Shown here piece by piece: positions 56,927 through 64,000 of a DNA stretch of 64,000 nt. The notes under the pieces are model-generated. The model saw nothing but the letters and a program-made list of their open reading frames with translations. It searched no databases and was not told the origin of the DNA. The position numbers were made by a program, and so were the translations under genes. How positions within the stretch are numbered: the first letter of the stretch is position 1; each line of letters starts with the position of its first letter. Source of the stretch: JBPCIX01 sp051005875 (GTDB lineage Bacteria > Actinomycetota > CADDZG01 > JAHWKV01); NCBI GenBank assembly GCA_051005875.1, contig JBPCIX010000013.1, positions 11,207 to 75,206 of the forward strand. Reading direction: 5' to 3'.

Positions 56927-57787
56927 TTAACCCTTAGGTACCAGTTCTATGTTGTCTATTAGCCTTACTGGGCCTACTTGGGCCGCTAATACCATTAGGG
57001 ATCCCGGAGTAATTTCATTTTGGGGCTCGAAGGTGGCCGGGTCTACTATCTCCAGGTATTGCAGGGTTACGGCTGGTTCGGCTTCAATGAGTTCTTTGGA
57101 GTGGTCAACTAAGGCTCGGACTGAGTGCTCCCCTTTTGAGGCTAGATTCGCGGCTGCGAATAGGGCTTTCGATAAAACCGTCGCTGCGCTGGCTTGGGCT
57201 TTGTTTAGGCGCTGGTTTCGGCTTGATAGGGCGAGGCCCGATGCGCTTCTTACTGTCGGGCGAAGGACTATTTCTATTGGGATGTTGAGATCATTCACGA
57301 CCTGGCGGATGACTGCTATTTGTTGGGCGTCTTTGATTCCGAAGTAGGCGCTTTTTGGTTGGACTATGTTGAATAGCTTTACGCACACCGTGGCCACGCC
57401 GGAAAAGTGTCCCGGCCGGTATTTACCTTCGCAGACTTCGCCTATTCGGCCCACCTCTATTCGGGTGGCTGCCTCACCTTTCGGATACATCTGTTCTGTC
57501 GGGGGGACAAACAGATGAGTCGCCCCCGCCTTTTCGGCTAGGGCTTTGTCGCGCTCGGCGTCTCTTGGGTAACTTTCGAAATCCTCGGACGGGGCGAACT
57601 GCAGGGGATTGACGAAGATTGAAACGACCACCACTTCGTGGTTGCTTGCTGCTTGCCGGATCAAGGCCAAATGCCCTTCGTGCAGGGACCCCATCGTCGG
57701 CACAAAACCAATGGATTTCTCACTTCCCCGGCCGGCCAGGCCGGCCAGGTCTTGGCGAAGGTCACTGATCTGCTCGAAGGTTTTCAA
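56927..57787 (-). CDS. panC: Pantothenate synthetase
   Basis: Joins pantoate and beta-alanine with ATP. The 286-residue protein has GFVPTMGSLHEGHLALIRQA (HIGH-like), SIFVNPLQFAPSEDFESYPR, FSGVATVCVKLFNIVQPKSA and the SSRNQRLN signature. Its start overlaps folK by four bases. Confidence 0.96.
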   Translation of the reverse strand: MKTFEQISDLRQDLAGLAGRGSEKSIGFVPTMGSLHEGHLALIRQAASNHEVVVVSIFVNPLQFAPSEDFESYPRDAERDKALAEKAGATHLFVPPTEQMYPKGEAATRIEVGRIGEVCEGKYRPGHFSGVATVCVKLFNIVQPKSAYFGIKDAQQIAVIRQVVNDLNIPIEIVLRPTVRSASGLALSSRNQRLNKAQASAATVLSKALFAAANLASKGEHSVRALVDHSKELIEAEPAVTLQYLEIVDPATFEPQNEITPGSLMVLAAQVGPVRLIDNIELVPKG

Positions 57788-58293
57788 GAAGGGTCTGCTT
57801 GCTGGTTAAGGCGGTATGGGGTTTTGGTCACCCCTGGATCCCGAACCGGCGCCTGAGGGGAAACTGGGACGCCGGTGGGCAGAAGGAGATCTGGGGCCAA
57901 CTCGTGGAGTGGAATCAGCATGAACGTGCGGTTTAGTAGTTCCTTGTGCGGCACCTTCAAATACAGTGAGTCAATGGTTTGGTCTCCGTAAAGCAGGATG
58001 TCCAGATCTATTGATCTCGGCCCCCATCTCTCAGCGGGGGCCCTTCCCATTTCCTTTTCGATTGTCTTTAGCGACACCAGCAAACCTTGTGGCCGCAGAT
58101 GCGTTTCGACCTCGCAGACTGCGTTTAGGTAATTGGGCTGAGGCGGCCCCACGGGTTCTGTTTCGTAGACAGACGAAACATTGTTCACGATTACCCCTTT
58201 GTGGGACATCAGCGCCAATGCCTGGCGGAGATTGGTCAGCCGGTCGCCCAGGTTCGATCCGAGACCCACGAATATTCGCGGGGCGTCGCTCAT
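57784..58293 (-). CDS. folK: 2-amino-4-hydroxy-6-hydroxymethyldihydropteridine diphosphokinase
   Basis: HPPK of folate synthesis. The 169 residues have FVGLGSNLGDRLTNLRQALA, VSSVYETEPVGPPQPNYLNA and the signature GPRSIDLDILLYGDQTID, whose acidic residues bind Mg. Overlaps folB at its start and panC at its end. Confidence 0.95.
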   Translation of the reverse strand: MSDAPRIFVGLGSNLGDRLTNLRQALALMSHKGVIVNNVSSVYETEPVGPPQPNYLNAVCEVETHLRPQGLLVSLKTIEKEMGRAPAERWGPRSIDLDILLYGDQTIDSLYLKVPHKELLNRTFMLIPLHELAPDLLLPTGVPVSPQAPVRDPGVTKTPYRLNQQADPS

Positions 58294-58667
58294 GTTCCGG
58301 AGTAACGGCCCCGATGGATTTCGATTGAAACCGATTCCAGGTCTGCGTCTATCGGCGGTGAGGGCTTCGCCACTCTGACGACCACAGAATTCACTTGAGG
58401 ATCCTCGAGGGCGGATGAAGCTATGCGCTCACCCAAAGTCTCAATCAAATCGTAGCGGTCTGCGGTCACGATCTTTTGAACTTTCTCGATTAAGACGTGG
58501 TAGTCCATTGCTGAATCGAGCGAGTCGGTTGCGGCGGCCCGGCCCAAGTCAAGGCTGCACTCCACATCGACGACAAAGAACTGGCCGGTGTCCTTTTCAT
58601 ACTGAGTCGCCCCGTGCCGACCGAAGACCCTGAGGCCCTTAATAACAATCTTGTCACCCAATGTCAC
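58290..58667 (-). CDS. folB: Dihydroneopterin aldolase
   Basis: 125-residue tunnelling-fold enzyme. IKGLRVFGRHGATQYEKDTG is followed by the DxxDSAMDYHVLIEKVQ stretch and the catalytic-type Glu/Tyr region YDLIETLGERIA. Standard length. It lies between folK and folP with a short spacer (15 nt) on the folP side. Confidence 0.93.
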   Translation of the reverse strand: MTLGDKIVIKGLRVFGRHGATQYEKDTGQFFVVDVECSLDLGRAAATDSLDSAMDYHVLIEKVQKIVTADRYDLIETLGERIASSALEDPQVNSVVVRVAKPSPPIDADLESVSIEIHRGRYSGT

Positions 58668-58682
58668 CTAAGGAGTGTATTG

Positions 58683-59528
58683 CTAACGGGCGTGGCTTAT
58701 AGCTTCGACCATCCGCACCACGTGAGACATGGGCCCCACATCGTGGACACGGATTATGTGGGCGCCGTTGGCGGCCAGCCATGCCACTGTGGCCGCGGTG
58801 CCTTCGAGGCGCTCTTCGACCGGCAAATCCAGGACGGCGCCGATGAAGGACTTACGAGATGGGCCGACCAGCAGTGCGTAACGCTCGGTCGTCAAAAAAC
58901 CCACGGCTTTAATTAGAGAAAGATTGTGGTCCAGGGTTTTCCCAAAACCGATACCGGGGTCCAGCGCAATAGAATCGGGGGCGACTCCGGCTTTTTCGGC
59001 ATCGACGGCCCAGCCCAACAGCGCCCGCTTAATGTCGCCGACGACATTAAGGTACATCGGATCCGCCTGCATGGTCCTGGGCTCGCCACGCATATGCATC
59101 AGCACCACCCCGGCCCCCGAACGCGCCGCAACCGCGGCCATGCCAGGGTCAAATTGCATTGCGGACACATCGTTGATGATGACCGCTCCCGCTTCAACGG
59201 CGGCCTGGGCTACCGCTGCTTTCGTCGTGTCAATTGAAATTGGGAGATCGATGTCCGCTGAGATCCGTTCAATGACCGGAATAACCCGATCGATCTCTTC
59301 GGCGGCGGAGACCGGTTCGGCCCCGGGCCGGGTGGACTCGCCGCCCACGTCGATAATGTCGGCCCCCTCAAGCTGCATTTGAAATGCTTGCTTAAGGGCC
59401 GTCTCGGGACTGAGGAACAAACCTCCATCAGAAAAAGAATCCGGCGTAACGTTCAAGACCCCCATCAGGTGAACCCGCTCTCGTACTGGGAGCAGCCGGT
59501 CCCGGCAACGCCAATCCAGCGGAATCAA
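58683..59528 (-). CDS. folP: Dihydropteroate synthase
   Basis: Condenses p-aminobenzoate with the pterin pyrophosphate. The 281 residues carry LMGVLNVTPDSFSDGG, GADIIDVGGESTRPGAEPV, ISIDTTKAAVA, IINDVSAMQFDPGM and DPGIGFGKTLDHNLSLI. The sulfonamide-site loops look normal. It overlaps folE by four bases. Confidence 0.96.
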   Translation of the reverse strand: MIPLDWRCRDRLLPVRERVHLMGVLNVTPDSFSDGGLFLSPETALKQAFQMQLEGADIIDVGGESTRPGAEPVSAAEEIDRVIPVIERISADIDLPISIDTTKAAVAQAAVEAGAVIINDVSAMQFDPGMAAVAARSGAGVVLMHMRGEPRTMQADPMYLNVVGDIKRALLGWAVDAEKAGVAPDSIALDPGIGFGKTLDHNLSLIKAVGFLTTERYALLVGPSRKSFIGAVLDLPVEERLEGTAATVAWLAANGAHIIRVHDVGPMSHVVRMVEAISHAR

Positions 59529-60088
59529 AGTCCCCGCAAAAGCCGCATAGCCTCTTCACGGGTGGCTGCGTTATCGCGCATCAAGCCTCGGACGGCAGAC
59601 GTGACGGTGGTGGCGCCCGGTTTCTTGACGCCCCGAAAAGACATGCACAAATGCTCTGCTTCCATGACAACCATCACACCCTGAGGCTCTAGCTTGCGCT
59701 CGATAGAATCGGCGATTTGCATGGTCAGACGCTCCTGAACCTGGGGCCTTTTCGAAGCTGCATCCACGACCCGCGCCAACTTCGACAGACCGGTGATCTG
59801 TCCCTTCTTGTTTGGGATATATGCAACGTGAGCCTTGCCGAAGAAGGGAACCAAATGGTGTTCGCAGGTGCTTTGGAAAGAAATATCCCGCACCATGATC
59901 ATCTCGTCGTAGTCGGAGGCGAAGAAAACATCGATCTCGTCGGCCGGGTCTGTCCCCACAGCAGAGAACATTTCCTCATACATATCAGCCACCCGTTCCG
60001 GCGTAGCCGCCGTCCCCGAATGAAGCGCCTCAGGCCCAATGGCTTCAAGGATCTGCTTAAATGCCGCCGCGATCAATTGTTTGTCCAT
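59525..60088 (-). CDS. folE: GTP cyclohydrolase I, type IA
   Basis: First step of folate synthesis. The 187 residues contain STCEHHLVPFFGKAHVAYIP (zinc Cys and His pair), IPNKKGQITGLSKLARVVDA, ERLTMQIADSIERKLEPQGV and VMVVMEAEHLCMSFRGVKKP with the second zinc Cys. It lies between ftsH and folP, a layout seen in other actinobacteria. Confidence 0.96.
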   Translation of the reverse strand: MDKQLIAAAFKQILEAIGPEALHSGTAATPERVADMYEEMFSAVGTDPADEIDVFFASDYDEMIMVRDISFQSTCEHHLVPFFGKAHVAYIPNKKGQITGLSKLARVVDAASKRPQVQERLTMQIADSIERKLEPQGVMVVMEAEHLCMSFRGVKKPGATTVTSAVRGLMRDNAATREEAMRLLRGL

Positions 60089-60126
60089 CTTGTTTGGCTT
60101 AGTGGGCCACTGGCCGGGGGGTGGCT

Positions 60127-62073
60127 TTAGGCGGGGGCTGGGCCCGGCATGGGGCCTATGTGGGGCTTGGGCGGCGCCGGCTGAGGCGGCGGGGTTGCTT
60201 CTTCGACCGGGCTCCCCAAAACGGCCGCTCGCGTTTTGTCCGTCAGACGCCTTGGCATTTCGCCGCGCTGAGCACGCTTTGGCACGCTTGCGAACAATCG
60301 CTCAACTTCTTCTTTGTCCACTGTTTCTTTTTCGATCAAAGCCTCGACCATGGCATCTAGCTGCGCCCTATAGGTGGAGCAAATCTCCCATGCTTCACGG
60401 TGGGCCTCATCGACCAACCGGCGAATCTCTTCGTCAATTTCGGCTGCTACCTGGTCGGAGTAGTCGGGGTGCGATGAAATGTCGCGGCCGAGAAACGGCT
60501 GGTCCGCTTTCTCGCCCAAGGCCATCGGGCCGAGTTTTTCGCTCATTCCGTATTCGCAAACCATCTTCCGGGCGATCTTGGTGACCCGCTCCAGGTCGTT
60601 GCTGGCGCCGGTGGTCGGGTCTTTAAAGACCAATTCTTCGGCGACCCTGCCCCCGAGCAAAAGCGCCAACTCGTCGATCAACTCTGACCGGGACTCTAAG
60701 AAACGATCCTCTTCGGGCAGGTTCAGCGTGTAGCCAAGCGCCCGTCCACGGCTGATGATTGAGACTTTGTGGACAGGGTCGGCATTGGGCGAAGCCCAGC
60801 TGACGAGTGCGTGGCCTGACTCGTGGTAGGCAATGATTTTTTTCTCGCGATCAGAGATCAACCGGCTCTTGCGCTGAGGACCCGCGATTACCCGCTCGAT
60901 TGCTTCTTCAAGCTCGTCCATGGTGATTTCTTTCTTGCCGCGGCGGGCGGTCAAAAGCGCCGCCTCGTTCACAACGTTGGCAAGGTCGGCGCCGGTAAAG
61001 CCGGGTGTCCGCCGGGCCAGAACTTCGAGATCGATTTCTTTCGCGAGCGGCTTGCCCTTAACATGGACTTTGATGATGGCTTCGCGGCCCTTAAGGTCGG
61101 AGCGGTCGATCACAATTTGGCGGTCAAAACGGCCTGGGCGCAAAAGCGCCGGGTCCAGAATGTCCGGGCGGTTCGTGGCCGCCATCAAGATGACGCCGGT
61201 CTTAACATCGAAGCCGTCCATCTCGACAAGAAGTTGGTTCAAGGTCTGCTCGCGTTCATCGTGCCCGCCGCCGAGGCCTGCGCCGCGGTGGCGGCCGACC
61301 GCGTCGATTTCATCTACGAACACAATCGCCGGGGCACTCGCTTTGGCCTGCTCGAACAGATCCCTGACTCTGGCTGCGCCCACGCCCACGAACATCTCGA
61401 CGAAGTCGGAACCTGAAATCGAGAAGAATGGCACGCCAGCCTCGCCTGCGACCGCCCTGGCGAGCAGGGTTTTGCCGGTCCCCGGTGGGCCGTACAAAAG
61501 CACGCCCTTGGGAATCTTGGCCCCCATAGCCTGAAACTTGCCGGGGTTTTCGAGGAATTCTTTGATCTCTTCAAGCTCTTCGACGGCTTCGTCAACGCCC
61601 GCGACATCATTAAAAGTTATCTTTGGCTGCTCTTTCGAAACAAGCTTGGCCTTCGCCTTGCCGAACGACATCACACGGTTCCCGCCCCCTTGCATTTGTT
61701 GCATGAGGAAGAAAAAGATTCCAATTATCAATACAAACGGCAGGACGCTGCTTAATAGCGACCCCCACAACGATGGATTTTCAGCATTGATCTTGAGGAT
61801 GCCTACATCGACGGCCTTTACTTCGTCTTGAAGCTCTTTTAGATCGCCGTAGTCGGAGCGGAACTCCTTGCCGTTCTTCAAGGTTCCTTCAAGCTTGCCG
61901 CTTTGCCTGCCGGCGGTGACGCTTTTTACGTTGCCACCTTTAAGCTCGGTGATGAAATCGCCGTACTCAAGCTTTTTAGGGCCCGAGGCGCTGCCGATAG
62001 CAACCGCCACGGCCCAAATAAGGACAACGAGGATCAGCAGGTACAAAAGGGGGTTACGCAGGAGCCTATTCAT
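60127..62073 (-). CDS. ftsH: ATP-dependent zinc metalloprotease FtsH
   Basis: Membrane AAA+ protease degrading misfolded membrane proteins and regulators. The 648 residues have two N-terminal membrane helices (LLYLLILVVLIWAVAVAIG; VLPFVLIIGIFFFLMQQM). Walker A GPPGTGKTLLARAVAGEAG, SRH region and the zinc site YHESGHALV follow (HExxH with Ser instead of the more frequent Ala). The C-terminus is Pro-rich (PPPQPAPPKPHIGPMPG). First gene of the folate-pantothenate block. Confidence 0.97.
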   Translation of the reverse strand: MNRLLRNPLLYLLILVVLIWAVAVAIGSASGPKKLEYGDFITELKGGNVKSVTAGRQSGKLEGTLKNGKEFRSDYGDLKELQDEVKAVDVGILKINAENPSLWGSLLSSVLPFVLIIGIFFFLMQQMQGGGNRVMSFGKAKAKLVSKEQPKITFNDVAGVDEAVEELEEIKEFLENPGKFQAMGAKIPKGVLLYGPPGTGKTLLARAVAGEAGVPFFSISGSDFVEMFVGVGAARVRDLFEQAKASAPAIVFVDEIDAVGRHRGAGLGGGHDEREQTLNQLLVEMDGFDVKTGVILMAATNRPDILDPALLRPGRFDRQIVIDRSDLKGREAIIKVHVKGKPLAKEIDLEVLARRTPGFTGADLANVVNEAALLTARRGKKEITMDELEEAIERVIAGPQRKSRLISDREKKIIAYHESGHALVSWASPNADPVHKVSIISRGRALGYTLNLPEEDRFLESRSELIDELALLLGGRVAEELVFKDPTTGASNDLERVTKIARKMVCEYGMSEKLGPMALGEKADQPFLGRDISSHPDYSDQVAAEIDEEIRRLVDEAHREAWEICSTYRAQLDAMVEALIEKETVDKEEVERLFASVPKRAQRGEMPRRLTDKTRAAVLGSPVEEATPPPQPAPPKPHIGPMPGPAPA

Positions 62074-62369
62074 CGTTTTTAGGGTAGCACGCGCCTAGAA
62101 CTAACCCAACCGGAGCCTTCGTGGTTTCCGGCGTCGCCCGGAACAAGCGCCGTGTGCCGCTAGTCAAAGGGCCCGCGTCGGCCGGATGCTTGGGATGTTT
62201 GGTCGGCCGCCGGGCTGATTTTCTTAGCAAGAAAGGTCGAGACCAAGCGCAATTTCGCGATGGTTATCGCGGTTGTTGTGTACTAAATGTGTACTGGTGG
62301 AAGTTTTATGGAGGTCAGCCCGCAAGCGCGAGCCATTGAATTGTGCCTCTGACCAGGGAAAATGCATCG
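62074..62369. other. 296-nt gene-poor stretch between ftsH and the tRNA fragment
   Basis: No protein-coding gene is supported here. I noted the ftsH promoter side (AT-rich run just before the ftsH ATG), an inverted GCGATGGTTATCGC (about 62254-62267) and a duplicated TGTGTACT (around 62276-62297). Small frames exist on both strands but without ribosome-binding sites. Confidence 0.5.
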
Positions 62370-62416
62370 TGGGCGCTGCTGGGATCGAACCAGCGACTTC
62401 TGCCTTGTAAGGGCAG
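62370..62416 (-). pseudogene. 3' half of tRNA-Val (TAC), probable integration (att) remnant
   Basis: Read on the - strand: anticodon stem CTGCC/GGCAG with loop CTTACAA (anticodon TAC), T-arm GCTGG TTCGATC CCAGC, acceptor 3' strand AGCGCCC and discriminator A. The 5' half does not continue as tRNA: acceptor pairing extends to only six bases with shifted register, T8 is missing and no D-arm forms. 3'-half copies like this mark one end of elements that insert into tRNA genes. Confidence 0.75.
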
Positions 62417-62549
62417 ATCATCGACCCGGCATCCCAGCGCCGATCCTGGGATTCGTGCGTAAACGGGCCAATTTTTGGGGTCAGGAGTGTTCCTGAATAT
62501 GCCACTCATTGCCCTCATCCGCGGACTTTTCGAGGACTGCGCGCTAGTC

Positions 62550-62699
62550 TCAGGATTTGGGCATCTTCGGCCAAATGAGTCGCACCTCTTTTGAGTACAC
62601 GCCGCAGATGTAGGTCCCGGCTTGCCGTGCCCATTGAATTATTCGATTGATGTTGCCTACGAAGCGCAGGGCTTGCTCCTCCGCCCTGAGGTCCGCCAT
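62550..62699 (-). CDS. Possible small ORF (49 codons), island region
   Basis: From the ATG at 62699 the frame encodes MADLRAEEQALRFVGNINRI, then IIQWARQAGTYICGVYSKEV and ends RLIWPKMPKS. The frame is open upstream as well, so it may be the end of a longer or broken gene. No ribosome-binding site is seen. Not recognised. The rest of 62417-62879 (463 nt) shows no other gene I can support. Confidence 0.3.
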   Translation of the reverse strand: MADLRAEEQALRFVGNINRIIQWARQAGTYICGVYSKEVRLIWPKMPKS

Positions 62700-62879
62700 T
62701 GTCAGACAGAAAACCCGCATTGAGCGAGTGAGTCGAGCCCCGTGGCATGTGACTCGTAGTCGGGGCGGGGCCGGCGGACGTGCGCAGCCGGCGACCGCTC
62801 GAGGTGGTCCCCGGCCGTCAAGGCTTCATTTCGAACGCGGGGATCTACGGCAGTCGGTGTGGCCAGACACAGGCCCGCC

Positions 62880-63998
62880 TTACGATTCGTCGTCCGAGGC
62901 GACAGCCTCGCTTGTCTTGCTGCCGGTCTCGCGAGCTGGGCGACCAGGACCGGGCGCCTCGTCTGCATAGCCACGCGGCGGCCCCATGCTGCGGTCAAGG
63001 AGGGTGTCCGCCACTCGGTCCCATGGCACGTCGGGATCGTTCGCCGACAGCCACTCTGAGTACCCGCGTTCCCGGTGACGGTCCTGCTCGGCCGTATGCG
63101 GATCCCACTTGAAAGGGTTGTTGCCCATCGCCCAGAAGATGTGATCGGCGTGCAGCTGGTCATCGGTGAGGAGGACCCGCGGCCGGTCCGGCAGCCGACG
63201 TTCCATCGCAGCGAGCGACGGGATCTCGCGCGCCGGCTCAGTCACCACCAGTGCGTCCCATGGGGCGTCGAGCGCGTCCGCGAGCGCGTCCATGAGTTCC
63301 TCAGTGCGGTCGTCAGCTCCCGCCAGTCGGCGCTTCACCTCGATGGGGACTAGGTTCCCGCTCGCGAACAACAACACGACATCAGCCTCGCCGACGGTCT
63401 TCCCCTTGTCGTCGGCGTCGCCGAACGTGACGCCGGGGTGCGCCGCCACGAGCCCAGCCCGGTCGAACAACTGGGTGAACCAGTGGAGTGCCAAGACGTG
63501 CCCGAGACTGTCGGTCTCCAGAACGCGGCGTAGGGGTTCGCCCAGGCGGTAGGTGAAGTTGAGCGCTCGAGCGTTGTACGGCCGCTCGACCTGCCGCCCG
63601 CAGCCAGCGCATGGGATCGGCGGTGGCAGGGCCGCGAGCGGCATCCATGATTTCGTTCTGCAGTCCGGGCAAGTCACGTCGGAACCACGCACGAGCAAGT
63701 GGCGGCGCTCACCCCAGGCGACCCAGTGCGCGGCGGCCGCCTCACTTCCGAGCGCGGCCACGAACTCCTGGAACGGGACAGCTCTCCCTTCACCCGGCGG
63801 AGCGATTGCAGGGTCGTCCCGGCCGAGCAGCAGCTCGGCCTTGTCAAGCGTCGTGGGGTCGGCCCCAGCCTTCAAGAGCTCGCGGTGGGCGGCCGCCCAC
63901 CTCTTCTTCCACCCCACCATCCCGCTGCGCCCAGCCATGCGGGGTGGGAGGGAAACCAGAGGCCGGGGCTGGAGGAGCCGGAGCCCATCGCCGCTCCC
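62880..63998 (-). CDS. Partial gene: zinc-ribbon and PD-(D/E)XK-like nuclease domain protein
   Basis: The frame runs off the right edge without a stop; an internal ATG at 63938 gives 352 residues. From that ATG: a Cys4 zinc ribbon (C90-P-D-C93 and C110-A-G-C113), then GEADVVLLFASGNLVPIEVK (about 183-202). There D186 followed by E200-V-K202 matches the D...ExK core of PD-(D/E)XK nucleases. The C-terminal ~80 residues are charged and disordered-looking. GC-rich codons differ from the ftsH side. Possible defence or mobile-element nuclease; not assigned to a named family. Confidence 0.6.
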   Translation of the reverse strand, partial: GSGDGLRLLQPRPLVSLPPRMAGRSGMVGWKKRWAAAHRELLKAGADPTTLDKAELLLGRDDPAIAPPGEGRAVPFQEFVAALGSEAAAAHWVAWGERRHLLVRGSDVTCPDCRTKSWMPLAALPPPIPCAGCGRQVERPYNARALNFTYRLGEPLRRVLETDSLGHVLALHWFTQLFDRAGLVAAHPGVTFGDADDKGKTVGEADVVLLFASGNLVPIEVKRRLAGADDRTEELMDALADALDAPWDALVVTEPAREIPSLAAMERRLPDRPRVLLTDDQLHADHIFWAMGNNPFKWDPHTAEQDRHRERGYSEWLSANDPDVPWDRVADTLLDRSMGPPRGYADEAPGPGRPARETGSKTSEAVASDDES

Positions 63999-64000
63999 CA

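Noticed and set aside
62372..62441. Complete tRNA-Val on the - strand using GGCGCTG/CAGCGCC as acceptor
   Set aside because: That pairing is out of register with the T-arm; U8 and the D-arm are missing and only the 3' half is tRNA-like.
62224..62505. 93-codon - strand frame spanning the tRNA fragment
   Set aside because: Translates through the tRNA fragment (the YKAEVAGSIP-type peptide typical of such read-through); not a gene.

Overview
The window is a stretch of bacterial chromosome, most likely from an uncultured Actinomycetota. The pointers are a CarD regulator, DUF3263 and LytR_C-domain proteins, a GuaB3-type IMPDH paralogue next to guaA, a tsaE-tsaB-rimI-tsaD order, a ClpC/RadA/CarD/IspDF cluster, a folate-pantothenate cluster below ftsH, and frequent TTG/GTG starts. 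The class cannot be fixed from the sequence alone; an Acidimicrobiia-like or deep-branching lineage is a guess.

Layout. 1-21.6 kb: the translation super-cluster on the + strand. It runs from the 3' end of (probably) rpoC through rpsL-rpsG-fusA, then directly into the S10, spc and alpha operons with no tuf gene between, and on to secY-adk-map-infA-rpmJ-rpsM-rpsK-rpsD-rpoA-rplQ-truA-rplM-rpsI. Several ribosomal proteins carry unusual low-complexity or repeat extensions (S5, L29, L30, L17, L22, L13). 21.6-32.2 kb: cell-wall precursor genes (glmM, glmS, alr), a HExxH metallopeptidase candidate, NAD(P)HX repair, a family-4 uracil-DNA glycosylase, and the t6A tRNA-modification genes. 32.2-35.5 kb: groES under a CIRCE operator, an M23 peptidase, a small membrane protein and guaB3.

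35.5-40.2 kb holds the most interesting locus: a candidate, apparently undescribed, peptide-modification (RiPP) system on the - strand. A 60-residue peptide built from four 15-residue repeats, each ending in Pro-Thr/Gly-Cys-His, is preceded by a near-ideal Shine-Dalgarno and followed by a 12-bp hairpin. Then come a VapBC-like toxin-antitoxin pair and three translationally coupled genes: an aldo/keto reductase with a C-terminal PqqD/RRE-like domain, a divergent DUF692/MNIO-family enzyme, and an HvfC/DUF2063-like partner. An EgtD-like (histidine-specific) methyltransferase is divergently transcribed from the peptide gene.

40.2-46.6 kb: guaA, a glucose/sorbosone dehydrogenase-like lipoprotein, an alpha/beta hydrolase, trehalose-phosphatase, a lipoprotein, LytR_C and DUF3263 proteins, and tRNA-Thr. 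46.7-62.1 kb, all - strand: cysS, ispF, ispD, carD, radA, clpC, lysS, coaX, panD, panC, folK, folB, folP, folE, ftsH. The right end (62.37-64 kb) looks like the edge of an inserted island: a 3' half-copy of tRNA-Val(TAC) followed by GC-rich DNA with a partial zinc-ribbon / PD-(D/E)XK-like nuclease gene.

A second novel signal is a family of three intercistronic hairpins (after rpsG, rpmJ and carD). They share a conserved core and the same orientation relative to transcription, start 1-2 nt after the upstream stop codon, and have terminal stems that differ in sequence but stay self-complementary.
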